Assembly: GCA_951394045.1 (NCBI GenBank)
Contig: OX595985.1
Coordinates: forward strand, 3,534,001-3,598,000
Direction of reading: 5' to 3'
From: Nitzschia sp. DOCU1
Lineage: Eukaryota > Bacillariophyta > Bacillariophyceae > Bacillariales > Bacillariaceae
Length of the DNA: 64,000 nucleotides
Numbering within the stretch: the stretch's first letter is position 1; every line of letters starts with the position of its first letter. A program made the translations under genes and the position numbers. Below, one piece after another: positions 1 to 9,300 of this stretch. Under the pieces are notes generated by a model. It made no database searches and had not been told where the DNA came from. It was given only the letters and a program-made list of their open reading frames with translations.

Positions 1-324
1 TCGCAATTGATCCGGGCATAGCAGATGGCAACCCATACCCGGAACGACCAAAACATGGTCAAACAACAAAATAAAAGTTTGATAGGTGAGAGGGCAGTCG
101 TACGCAACAGCGACCAAACACTCGCGAACTTTTGAAATTGGGCCCATCGAAGCATGAAACCCATTCACTTCAATATCATATTGGTAGACATATAACACAT
201 AACATCCGCTCTCAGAGAAAGCGCAAGTATCCGCATGAGAATCGAGCTCACATCTCCACACCTGAACCACAGCTCCAGACGACGACGATGCAATCCGGTG
301 CAAGGATGCAGCTCTTCTTCCTAG
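1..324 (-). CDS. Copia pol, N-terminal part (aspartic protease), partial
   Basis: Reading leftwards from the gag stop codon, the same frame stays open to the window edge. It encodes an aspartic protease of diatom Copia type: the active-site block reads ELDSHADTC (about positions 249-223), and near the edge comes a segment ending in LLCPDQLR, the kind of sequence that follows the protease in these elements. Integrase, reverse transcriptase and RNase H must lie beyond position 1. There is no separate ATG near the start. The frame begins directly after the gag TGA with CTA GGA, so expression by stop-codon readthrough as Gag-Pol is the simplest model (inference). The domain assignment is from motifs recognised by eye. 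Confidence 0.8.
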
Positions 325-1329
325 TCAGTTGCTCCCACCATTGTTCCGATTTCCATTATTATTTCGCCTGGTCATATTGTCCCCCATGTTGTTGTTGTTA
401 TTATTATTGTTCGTCGCTGGGGTGGTCGATGCTTCATTCTGATTCGAGGTAAAAGTAGTTCCACCGGAAGATTGGGTAGAAGAAACATTTCTTTCACGAT
501 TACGGGCACGCTGTTCATTCACATAGTCTCGTTCCTCCCTGGTAAAAGTAGCCCAGATAGTTGGAGGGTACGACCCGTTGTTCAGCAGGTGTCCTGATTC
601 AGAGAAGCGACCGCCGCCGCCACGACCACGACCTCCGCGACCGCGCCCCCCGCCACGGCCTCTCCCCTGATTCCTGCTCCCTCTTCCGCCTCTTCCTGAG
701 GCATTGTATCCTCGGCCACCTCCACGGCCTGAATTATCATTTTGTGTCACGGACGAAATATTACGAGGCAAGGGGTTACGCGAGGCCGACGATTCATTGG
801 CAGCGAGTTGCCCGCCCAAGAAATCAACGGCAAGCTGATAGTCGTTCGAGCGACGATCGTCCCCAGCAATTAATCCTTTTGCGACCTGGAGCTTCGGATC
901 GCTGATAGCATCCAGGAGAGTACGAACTTTGGAGTTTTCACTCCTAGCCTCACCATGGTCAGCCAAATCGGTGAAGGCAGAAGTTAAACGAGCAACGAAG
1001 CCCTGCCAGGTAAAGTTGCATGCTTTACCGTTCCAGAACGTTGTGGCGATAACACGATCAGCTTCCAATTTCAATTGATTAACGTGGCTTGCCCCAGTAT
1101 ACTGGGACTTGATGGCATGGTAAGCGGCCCGACCATTCTTGGTCGAGGCATTGCCTTTCACGAAAGACCACGCCTCGGTCCCATGAGTAACATGGCGGAC
1201 CATGAGCCATAGTTTCTCATTGTTGGCAGCATAAACAGCCCCGTTGTGAGACGCACGACGAATAAGCTCCTCGTGGAATGAGGGCTGGCCATATCCAAGC
1301 GGGTCATTTGCGGGATCCGGAACTGCCAT
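325..1329 (-). CDS. gag: Copia Gag polyprotein (334 aa)
   Basis: This is the Gag of the leftmost Copia element. The ATG at 1329 (MAVPDPAND) is preferred; the frame is open a little further upstream but with no ATG. The N-terminal two thirds are a helical capsid-like domain (WSFVKG, GRAAYHAIKSQYTG, then FLGGQLAANE) of the kind seen in diatom Copia Gags. The C-terminal third is a nucleic-acid-binding tail of RGG repeats followed by an Asn-rich tract. No CCHC knuckle is present. The stop is TGA (327-325), followed in frame by CTA GG and the protease. Gag packages the element RNA in cytoplasmic particles (family knowledge). Confidence 0.85.
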   Translation of the reverse strand: MAVPDPANDPLGYGQPSFHEELIRRASHNGAVYAANNEKLWLMVRHVTHGTEAWSFVKGNASTKNGRAAYHAIKSQYTGASHVNQLKLEADRVIATTFWNGKACNFTWQGFVARLTSAFTDLADHGEARSENSKVRTLLDAISDPKLQVAKGLIAGDDRRSNDYQLAVDFLGGQLAANESSASRNPLPRNISSVTQNDNSGRGGGRGYNASGRGGRGSRNQGRGRGGGRGRGGRGRGGGGRFSESGHLLNNGSYPPTIWATFTREERDYVNEQRARNRERNVSSTQSSGGTTFTSNQNEASTTPATNNNNNNNNMGDNMTRRNNNGNRNNGGSN

Positions 1330-1438
1330 GCTCGCATACGGGCTGGTATGCGCGCGCCAACTAGGTGGACGCACCTAAATACAAACCCTGCGTTCGGGGG
1401 TTAACGGCACGGGTATTTAAGAGAGAATAATGTGCAAT
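1330..1438 (-). other. Copia 5' leader next to the gap
   Basis: These are 109 bases between the Gag ATG and the N gap. By position they should hold the leader and possibly the primer-binding site and LTR edge of the left Copia element, but the LTR itself falls in or beyond the gap. I see no recognisable tRNA-complementary primer site. Confidence 0.4.
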
Positions 1439-1638
1439 NNNNNNNNNNNNNNNNNNNNNNNNNNNNNNNNNNNNNNNNNNNNNNNNNNNNNNNNNNNNNN
1501 NNNNNNNNNNNNNNNNNNNNNNNNNNNNNNNNNNNNNNNNNNNNNNNNNNNNNNNNNNNNNNNNNNNNNNNNNNNNNNNNNNNNNNNNNNNNNNNNNNNN
1601 NNNNNNNNNNNNNNNNNNNNNNNNNNNNNNNNNNNNNN
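1439..1638. other. Assembly gap, 200 N
   Basis: Exactly 200 N, a typical fixed-size scaffold gap, so the true distance is unknown. It separates the left Copia element from the outer edge of the left palindrome arm and hides the missing Copia LTR and most of the outermost arm gene. Confidence 0.98.
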
Positions 1639-1640
1639 TG

Positions 1641-1697
1641 CGCCGCTGGCGAAGAAATCAGCAACAATGCAAGAGAACGACCACCAAGGAGGCGTGA
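1641..1697 (+). pseudogene. 3' end of unidentified outermost arm gene (left copy), cut by gap
   Basis: A frame from the gap ends in TGA at 1695-1697. Its last 18 residues share a Trp, a Gln run, basic residues and a terminal Glu-Ala with the frame ending at 48222 on the minus strand in the right arm, at the mirrored place. Only the tail is visible, so no function can be given. Another frame through the same bases is also open into the Gly/Glu-rich sequence downstream, so the reading frame is not certain. Confidence 0.35.
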
Positions 1698-2357
1698 TAA
1701 ACGAGGGAGGGGAGGGGGGAGAGGGGGGAGGAAATTAGGACGGGAAGAGCAACGGGGTTTAAGGAGAAAAAGGAGGGGGAGGAAGAGGGGACTGCGAAGT
1801 ATGAGGAGGAGAAAGAAGGGGAGGATTGAATTGGATGAAGAAGGATAAGATTATTAGAAAAAGGTAAAGTGCCAGGACGGGATGTAGGCTGAAAGAGGGA
1901 ACTGAAGGAGGCGAAGGATAGAGGGAGGAAGTTTAGGAGTGGCTGAAGAACTTTGGAAAAAGTATATTGGGGGATGGGGCTGGGAAATAAGGAATATCAA
2001 AGGAAGAATATGGAATAAGGAGGGTGGACATGGAAAAAAGGGGGAATGAGAAAGAAGATAGGTAGAGAAGTTAGTACGTGGATGAGAAATTGGGGAGGCT
2101 GACTAGGGGGTGGGAGGGAGGGGGAGAAAATGGATGGTAGAGCGATGTCTTGTACATTAAGGGGAAGGGAAGCCAGACAGGTGGGTTGAAGGACGCACGC
2201 CCTGGGTTCATTGCAGAGAATGGTGGGAAGGTTGGTCCTGGGAATAAGTGTGCGTAGATTTGACCCGTAGAGAGCATATCATGAGTGCGGGGTTACACCA
2301 GAAATGCAGTGGGAATTTGCAATATTCGAAAGCAGCAGAGGAGTGCAGGAGTAAAAT
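1698..2357. other. Purine-rich spacer, no gene
   Basis: About 660 bases before the SET-like gene are strongly purine-skewed on the + strand (long GGGAGG/GAAGGA runs, few pyrimidines). The mirrored spacer at 47528-48221 is pyrimidine-rich on the + strand, as expected for an inverted copy. Open frames here are low-complexity Gly/Arg/Glu products of the skew and are not supported as genes. The last part (about 2200-2357) has more normal composition and probably holds the promoter and 5' leader of the gene starting at 2358. Confidence 0.6.
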
Positions 2358-3143
2358 ATGGACGTGTCGCGCAAGGAAGATTGCATTCGCAGCATACGCG
2401 TGGACTGGTTGAACGAGTATCTCCTGACTAGAGATGATGATGAAGGATACCAGTTGTCAAAATGGAGAGTGAGTCACGATGTTGGAGAGGAAGAGAATGC
2501 AATCGTGGAGAAGAAGGTGGATTGGGAATTTCAGGTACTGAAAGGGACAAGGTGGAAGCAACTCTTTCGGGTAAGATGGTGCCAAGAGAAAGCACGATAT
2601 GGACTCTTTGCAAGCACTAGGTTCGAAAAAGGTTCGGTTATAACAGCGGTGGTTAAGGAAGAAAACACCAGTGCTATTGATTTAAGCAGGATCCTTCCAA
2701 CTCAGAATAATCTTGCTATTGGAGGCGAGTGGGCAACAAGAGTGGATAAAGAGGACTCAGGAGGTGCAGCTAATGCTGTGATGACAGACGGTGTTATAAG
2801 GGCAATGATTCGAATACTACCAGATGTGGAGGTTGTGGTCCTTGTGCATGGGAATAGTAAGGAAAGAAAACAATCCAGTGTCTATAGAGACAATCGCATG
2901 ATGTTGAATTATGCTCTCTTGGATTGCATTGTGTATGATCCAGAGAAGGAATGTGGATTGGATGAGGTAGCAAGGATGGGCACGGTAGTAGAGTTTGGTA
3001 AAATGATCGGGACATTTATGATCGAATACATGGATGGGAAAAGGAGTTTGCTTACGGAAGAGGAGGTGGAGGAACGGCTAGTTAAGGTTCCTATAGGTAG
3101 TTGTAAAGGGAGGAAACGTAAAGCTGAAGTAGAGTTGAAATAA
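2358..3143 (+). CDS. SET-like protein with C-terminal Tudor-like segment (261 aa), left copy
   Basis: The ATG at 2358 opens a 261-residue frame that is intact in both arms. Residues 79-92 (KARYGLFAST then EKGSVI) resemble the entry strand of SET-domain lysine methyltransferases. Residues about 135-165 (GGAANAV, then a V/I-rich strand) sit where a SET protein has its substrate/SAM core, but the classical NHSC motif is not present, so activity is doubtful. Near residues 215-245 a segment with G-x-F-x-IEYMDGK and LTEEEVEERL recalls Tudor-like modules. The C-terminus has a basic KGRKRK patch that could be a nuclear signal. Family assignment is tentative. It faces away from the RPA-like gene at its 3' side. 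Confidence 0.55.
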   Translation: MDVSRKEDCIRSIRVDWLNEYLLTRDDDEGYQLSKWRVSHDVGEEENAIVEKKVDWEFQVLKGTRWKQLFRVRWCQEKARYGLFASTRFEKGSVITAVVKEENTSAIDLSRILPTQNNLAIGGEWATRVDKEDSGGAANAVMTDGVIRAMIRILPDVEVVVLVHGNSKERKQSSVYRDNRMMLNYALLDCIVYDPEKECGLDEVARMGTVVEFGKMIGTFMIEYMDGKRSLLTEEEVEERLVKVPIGSCKGRKRKAEVELK

Positions 3144-3334
3144 AACAGAGTATTGGTGGAGAAATCTGATGCTTCAGGGGAGAAGTGGTATAGTTGGAGG
3201 TATTGAAGAGGCGTCATGGAATAAAGAGGAGAATAGTATAGGGAGTCAATGATGGATAGAATAAATAAAAGGTACAATCTGGTGTATCTGATGCATGCTG
3301 ATGATGGAATCCCACTTTGATGCAAAGCTCAGAT

Positions 3335-4669
3335 TCAACGGCGGCGGGAAGAACTGTTGCGGACTGGAGGAGTAACTGGGGCAGGTTTCGTATTGTTGAC
3401 GTCGGTAGGAGGGTTGGGAGGCTGGCGTCTAGCAGCGTTAGTACTTGGGGCATTTGTGCCGCCAGTAAGATCGATGGTGGAAGGGAACCCGATTTGAAGT
3501 TGTTTGAACTCATCGGATTGGACTAGAGCTTCATCTGAGGGATGTAAATATGTAAGATGAGGGGTTACGGTGGGGTTGTCAATCTTGTCGGTGGTGTCTT
3601 CGGAAGCGTCTGAGATCTGGCCAAGCATGAACCAACCAACAGTCGTCCAGCCCCCATGGCTGTTGACAAAGGTGATAATGTCGTTGACCTTTTGTCGGAT
3701 AGCCTGAATCATGTCTTCTTGTTCCGATACTGTGGTGGTGTCGCAGAATCGGTTGAAATTGTAGAAGAACAGCTTAGTTGCTTTTAACGATTTGAACTTG
3801 GGAACAAGGAAGACGTCTTTGCGTCCAAGAAAGCTAACATCAGTGGACTGAAAGTTGTGAAAGGTTACATCAAACTCGTAGACATGGGCAGTGTTTCCGG
3901 TTGCATGAAGGCAGGTGCACCCCACTTTTCCTTTCTGCCGGTCACACTCGGTACCAACGCAAGAGACGTCAGTAGACAAGGTAAATCGACTAACGGAGCA
4001 CTGCTTGTTAGTGAGCACAAAGTAATTGGTTTCCCCAGGACGGCTTGGGAGTGCCATAGTGGACTCTGTTGACTGGAGATAGGGGACAGGAGTCAGACCT
4101 CGAAGTGGAATCATCGCATGGGGTGAATCGTCCGTGTTGAGAACGGGAGTAAGAGCTTTCCCCATGGTGGTGGTAGTGATGCTGGGCTCGTAGATATAAA
4201 AGGCTTCCCCTACGATGCCCTTGTGTTCGGTGAGTTTTACTAAAATGTCCACAGACTGAGATATAGTGCGAGGAATCAGCACAGCAACTTTGGGCGGGTT
4301 CATAAGATCGGCTACCACGATGTACTTGTTATAAGTAGGAGCAAGAATCTTGCTTCTCTTGTTTTGTCCTCCTTGTCCGGTACCACTAAGGTAGCTGCCT
4401 TGTCGTACCTTCACTGAGGTGTCGGGTCCTGCGTTCGGAGAACGCACATCTAGAACGAATCCAAAGATAGCAGTGTCTTGTAGTTCGGTTGCATTCATTA
4501 GATCAGTAAGGAACATCATGTCGACTAGCCGAGCGTTGTCCTTGTACCTTCTTTTGACGATATGGTCATCAAGGAGGTCGGTGTAGAAGGCAGTTCGCGC
4601 TCTAACCGCCAACGGGACAGGGGGTGGAGGTTCTACTTGAACAACGTTATCATCGTTTGGATCCATCAT
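3335..4669 (-). CDS. RPA-like / OB-fold protein with Cys/His cluster (444-445 aa), left copy
   Basis: The best start is the tandem ATG pair at 4669/4666 (MMDPNDDNVV); the frame is open further upstream, but the right copy begins at the same ATG. Residues about 10-200 are beta-rich (LAPTYNKYIVVADL, VAVLIPRTISQSVDILVKL), compatible with OB folds. Residues about 230-255 form a Cys/His cluster (C...C-x4-C...C-x-C-x-H) resembling the zinc ribbon of RPA1-type ssDNA-binding proteins. In this copy the second Cys of the first CSVC pair is Ser (CSVS); the right copy keeps it. The C-terminal 90 residues are Thr/Pro/Asn-rich. Helitrons often carry RPA-like genes (established), which fits the neighbouring Rep-helicase. 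Assigned by pattern, not by search. Confidence 0.5.
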   Translation of the reverse strand: MMDPNDDNVVQVEPPPPVPLAVRARTAFYTDLLDDHIVKRRYKDNARLVDMMFLTDLMNATELQDTAIFGFVLDVRSPNAGPDTSVKVRQGSYLSGTGQGGQNKRSKILAPTYNKYIVVADLMNPPKVAVLIPRTISQSVDILVKLTEHKGIVGEAFYIYEPSITTTTMGKALTPVLNTDDSPHAMIPLRGLTPVPYLQSTESTMALPSRPGETNYFVLTNKQCSVSRFTLSTDVSCVGTECDRQKGKVGCTCLHATGNTAHVYEFDVTFHNFQSTDVSFLGRKDVFLVPKFKSLKATKLFFYNFNRFCDTTTVSEQEDMIQAIRQKVNDIITFVNSHGGWTTVGWFMLGQISDASEDTTDKIDNPTVTPHLTYLHPSDEALVQSDEFKQLQIGFPSTIDLTGGTNAPSTNAARRQPPNPPTDVNNTKPAPVTPPVRNSSSRRR

Positions 4670-5159
4670 GAGGGGAAAGAGAAGAAGAAAGAAACTTGTA
4701 AGGGGGATACTGCTTGTACGGTGGGACCTGGAGAAATATTGAAAGAAGATAGTGTGAGTAGTAGTCAGATATGAAGAATCGAATGTGGGAGGGCTAGATG
4801 AAGGTGAGTTTTCGGAAGAAATGGTTCGGGTAGCGGGGTAACTCTGAAAAAATGAGCGGGCAGTTCGGTAACAGCTTAGCACCTACCCCCATAAGGCGTA
4901 TGGCGGTGACGCCCTAAATATGGCAGCTGCTGCGTGAGAGAGACGTGGCGCCAGCTTGAAAGTGGTCATAAAGCCAGAATGAAAAGAAAAGATAGGGAAG
5001 TACTGGAAGAGGAAGCGGTAAGTGGAGGTGAGGCACAAGACTTCCAAGTTGAGAAGACTGTAGGTAACCGAAGCAATGAGACTTCGGGAGGAGGTAAGAA
5101 TGGGCACAGCAAGGAGAAAATGTGTACGAGGTTATAGATATTATTAACCCTATCGCTTC
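4670..5159. promoter_or_regulatory. Divergent intergenic region between RPA-like and two-exon gene
   Basis: 490 bases separate the start of the minus-strand RPA-like gene from the start of the plus-strand two-exon gene, so both promoters should lie here. Several open frames cross it but none is supported. The right arm matches this region up to the equivalent of position 5009, then jumps to the equivalent of 5770 (deletion in the right copy). No TATA box or initiator can be assigned with confidence. Confidence 0.4.
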
Positions 5160-6156
5160 ATGAGAGAAGTGACACCAGGAATAACATTGCACAAGGAGAA
5201 CGTTACTACACGAGGTACCAACGATATTACATGTACCCCGGGTGTGATGGCGACTGAAGGAGCGGCGGCAGAAAGGTTGGAGAGGACAATGATTGTGACC
5301 CCCCCATCTAGAGCAAAAGAAGACACGAGTCCAAGTGAAGCAATCTTTGCCCCACTTGGACGGGAGGAAGCATTGAATTTGTCGGATAATAAAAGTAAAA
5401 AGGGGAGGGTTGATCTGCTTGACCCAAAGGAAATCTTCAGCAACCCAGATTTTGTTCCATTGGAGCTAGTGAAGAAAAGAAGCCCCGAATTCTTTCTTAT
5501 TGAGTTAAAGGGAGGCATTGAGCTAATCTATTGTGACATTGGTCCAATGGAGGCATTTTTAAAGCCATTGACGGATTTGCTGTTTCACACTGAAGTAATT
5601 GGACGGGAACAACATAAGAAGATTGGTATGTTGAAACGAGGCAAGTTCATTGCCCATGTCTTCCGGAGAGAGAGCAAGCATTGTAACACGGCCATGTTAA
5701 AAGGAGATGGTAGCAACTACAAAAGGACTTGTTTGGTTCGTTACGTGGGCCCCAAGGGCAGTTCTAAGGCAGAACAGAAAGAGGTACTTTTGATGCTGCG
5801 AGAGGTGAGCACAACGTATTAGCACTGACGCAATGATGCACTATCACGACTAACTCAGCAAGCAATAGTTTATGAACGACTTCTCTCGTCGAAACCCGAT
5901 TGGAGATTTTGTCCAGTATTATGACGTTCCGAACGACTTCAACCAAAGCTTTGGGAAGAAAGATCCATGGGATCATCACATCTTGGATGAAGATATCCCA
6001 CGTCTGATGTCAGTTCTCCTACCAATGAAGCCAGACAGCAACTTCGCACAGACAGAAGGGAATGCCAGAGATGTTCCTTTTAGTCCACCGTATGGGCCGG
6101 TTGCAAGGAAGATGGGTTATGGCAAGGTTATTGAAAGGAATCAGGATGGAAAATGA
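5160..6156 (+). CDS. Unidentified two-exon gene (310 aa), intact left copy
   Basis: Exon 1 is 5160-5804 and exon 2 is 5869-6156. The 64-nt intron 5805-5868 starts GTGAGC, has a branch-like CTAAC and ends CAATAG. Splicing is phase 0 and joins GAG to TTT ATG, removing an in-frame TAG just after the donor. The intron, its borders and exon 2 are conserved in the right arm, which supports the model. The ATG at 5160 follows a short leader. Exon 1 has a central segment with FFLIELKGG and YCDIGPMEAFLKPL; exon 2 is rich in Pro/Asp/Asn (NDFSRRNPIGDFVQYYDVP). No known domain was recognised. It converges with the Rep-helicase gene downstream. Confidence 0.6.
5805..5868 (+). other. 64-nt GT-AG intron
   Basis: GTGAGC donor, CTAAC branch-like sequence 22 nt before the end, CAATAG acceptor. 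It is conserved in position and length in the right arm (44770-44833, minus strand). Confidence 0.7.
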
Positions 6157-6372
6157 AGCGGAAAGGAATGTCACAATATGACAAAAGCTGGGGTCGTTGC
6201 CGTGAGTTTATTGAATGGCGGACAAGTCTCCCCGGTCCTTCGGAAGGAGGAGCATGCCGCCAACATTGGTTACCCAATTTAGAGATTGGGGGGTCAAAGA
6301 TACATTTTTAAGTACAATGCTTGAAGAAACATTGAATGTAGGCGGGTGTATATTTTCACCTTAGTCCTAGTG

Positions 6373-9300
6373 TTATCTTTGGATAACAAGGTTGCCACAC
6401 TGGATTATGCGCAATGGAGTAGTGCCTGGAGGTAAAAGAAGGTTTTCTCGCGCTACAAGTCCTCGTCCTATCTTGGATATAAAGGCAGCAGGGGGATCAC
6501 TGGAAGTTCTGTTTTCCATTCTTCGCCTACACTGTTCCCTCCAGACGTGTTCGAAATGCTGGGCTTCCTTGAAGGAGGCAAATCCGGCAACATAAGCAAA
6601 TAGAGCGTAGGGAAGAAGAGCTGGGTTCTTGGTCTGTGTTGATCCTTGTAGAGAATTGTGTTCGTTGAGTCGACGTCGTAAGCTGACGGTTGCACCGAGG
6701 TAGTTGAAGTGAAGGTCCTGTAGGCTGATAATATGGTAAACAGCAATGATATTTGCCACAACAGAGTCCTTTGGCTGGAATATGGTAGGATGGGGAAGAA
6801 GCGGTTGTAAGGGATGTTGTTCGTCGAAAATATCGTAAATCCCGTCAGGTCTTGTCTGTGAAATGTCCTCGGAAGTCATGGGAACGACCAGGCACAGTCT
6901 GTCAAGAAGATCCGTAATTATACCGAGGAATCGATTGTTCTTCGTAATCAATACATCAAGGAGATGGACTATTGTCGCATCCTTGTCTCCCACAAAGAAC
7001 ATTTGATTTGCTCGGCGGGTTCGGCTGAGTAGCACGACCACTAGTGCTGCTGTCCACAAGCCGAAATCAAGACCACGATGGGAAGTCCCTTCTGAGGTTA
7101 CTGCAGTGACGATACTAGGAAGAGTAGACCCCATGGCAGCATGTATGGTACTAGCCACTCTTGGGCGTAACCCATATTGGGTCCTTCTGGCATGGTGGCG
7201 TCCTCTTAGCCGTTGGGGTTGTGTAGTAGTAGAAGGGACAGACACAATACTCCAACCATTATCCAGCAGCCAGGTGGGGTTACAATCTTCCTCTGAAGGA
7301 AATTGTTTCACGCCACTTGGGGCTTTCCAGACGTAAACCGGTTTGGAAACGGATACTTCCGTCTCAGTAGGGACCTGGTCCTGTAACATAATTGCCAGTT
7401 GACCCTGGTTGAAATGACCTTTGCTTACATGAGTAAACTCGTACCGTGCGTTGGGGTAGAACAGGAGCAATGATCGTTGTTTGACTCTTCTATCAAGCGA
7501 CTTGGAGGTGACGGAGGAAGCAGGTCCCCAGTTACCAGCTGTAGTAGATTCTTCATCATGGCATGGGGAAGAAACACAAGCATTACCGTAGAATCTCCGC
7601 ATTTTATCAAGAACCAGCGCTTCTGCTACATAGCATGGTTCTTTTCGTCCGAAGAGGAAAACAGCATCGCTGGGGATGCTGTCATCTTCGAAACTCTCAA
7701 TAAAGGTACAATGTTCTGAAAGTAGTTGCTTGAATTCAACTTTGTCTGCATCTTCCCACTTGGGCAATCTCGTGAGGTCCGTAATGCGGCGCAAGGCAGC
7801 ATCGTCGGCTGCCCTAACGGATTCCATCAGCCGACAAAAAGATAGTTCGGATACTGAAAACATTGATAGCATTCCTGGTGTTCCTTTGAAGGGCATCAAT
7901 TGCAAATGATCCATCGTACCGAATATTAAAACCCCACCACAGAACAAAGACGATTCGCCACGTATGTAGCGAAAGCAAATATCCAGCACTGCCATCAATT
8001 CCGCACTCATCATCCCCCACTCATCGATGAAAATGAAGTCTAGACGTCTGATGAGCTCAATTTTGTGAGGCTGACGGTAGAGTGCTTGGATGGCCAGTTC
8101 AGCCATGCGTCCGGGAGAAATTGAATCATCTCGTCCTTTAAGCCCTAGCAGGGCATGGAGGTGTATGCCACCTAGTTTTTTTGCCCTGTCGGCTATGAAA
8201 CTGGTAGACACACCATTCATACCTTTTGCAAGGCAATACGCCGCACAAAAGCTAGCCACTGTTGTTTTTCCCACACCTGGACCCCCCACGTAAATGATAT
8301 TTTCTGCTCTGCCGCATCCTGACAGGTACGCGTTCACTGCAGACTTGAAACGTTTCATGGCGGAGGTTTGTTCCTTGAAAGAGGCTTGACTTTGTCGACA
8401 ATTCTTAGGCGGAGGGAAGAAAGCAGTCAAATCGGCAGGGAAGATAGTGGTGGGATCGGCCGTGTCTGTTTGAGGTATCAGCGGACCATTTGGGCTTTCT
8501 TTGGACATGAAGCCATCTTCCTCTTGGTGCTCAGCATCGTTGTCTACTACAGCAGATCTTCTAGCATTGAGGATGGCCGCTTTGGGAGGTAAAAGCCCAC
8601 GTTCTACCAGGTCACCACAGTGTGATAGTTCAGCATATATTGCATCGACCATGTGGGAGCGGGCTTCATTGAGATGTTTCTCTACTTCAGCATCAACTGC
8701 TTGTGTCATAGCGGAAGCTAAGACTGGTGGGGTTTCAAGATGGCAGGGTACGGCGTCGGGGAAACCCCATAATTCGCGAAGATGGCCATACGCTTGAACA
8801 AGAGCACGATCGATTTGAAACGTACTGCTCGGTGAAACACGGAGTTCTCGTTCTATGTACACCTTGAGGAGTCGCTGAAAAGAAAACTCCATCGTTTCAG
8901 GAATCAACAATCCACCTCTAATGAAAGCTTCTCGGAGGGTACTGCCAAGCATCAGCTCGTATTCCGTCTCGAATCGACCGTACAACAACAAGAGATGGAT
9001 TAGAAAAGGTACTTTTCTTCGAGGGTTGACAGGAGACCACCAAACGACGGGTGGGACTTTGGAATAGGTCCGGCGTGGAGCTAGATAGTTCTGCATAGCA
9101 AGAATGGCGTTGGGGGGGGAGAGTTCAACTTGCGGAGTTGTAAAGGTGGTGGTTGGGCTGTTTAAGAAAGAAAGCAGCTCCATGAATTCCGCACTGGGTT
9201 GTCTGTTCCGAGCAGAAGGATCCACATTTAATGTCCTCTCTTCTGCAAATTTACAAACATGTTGCAATTCACCATCGCGGATTCGGACTTGGTAATTGAA

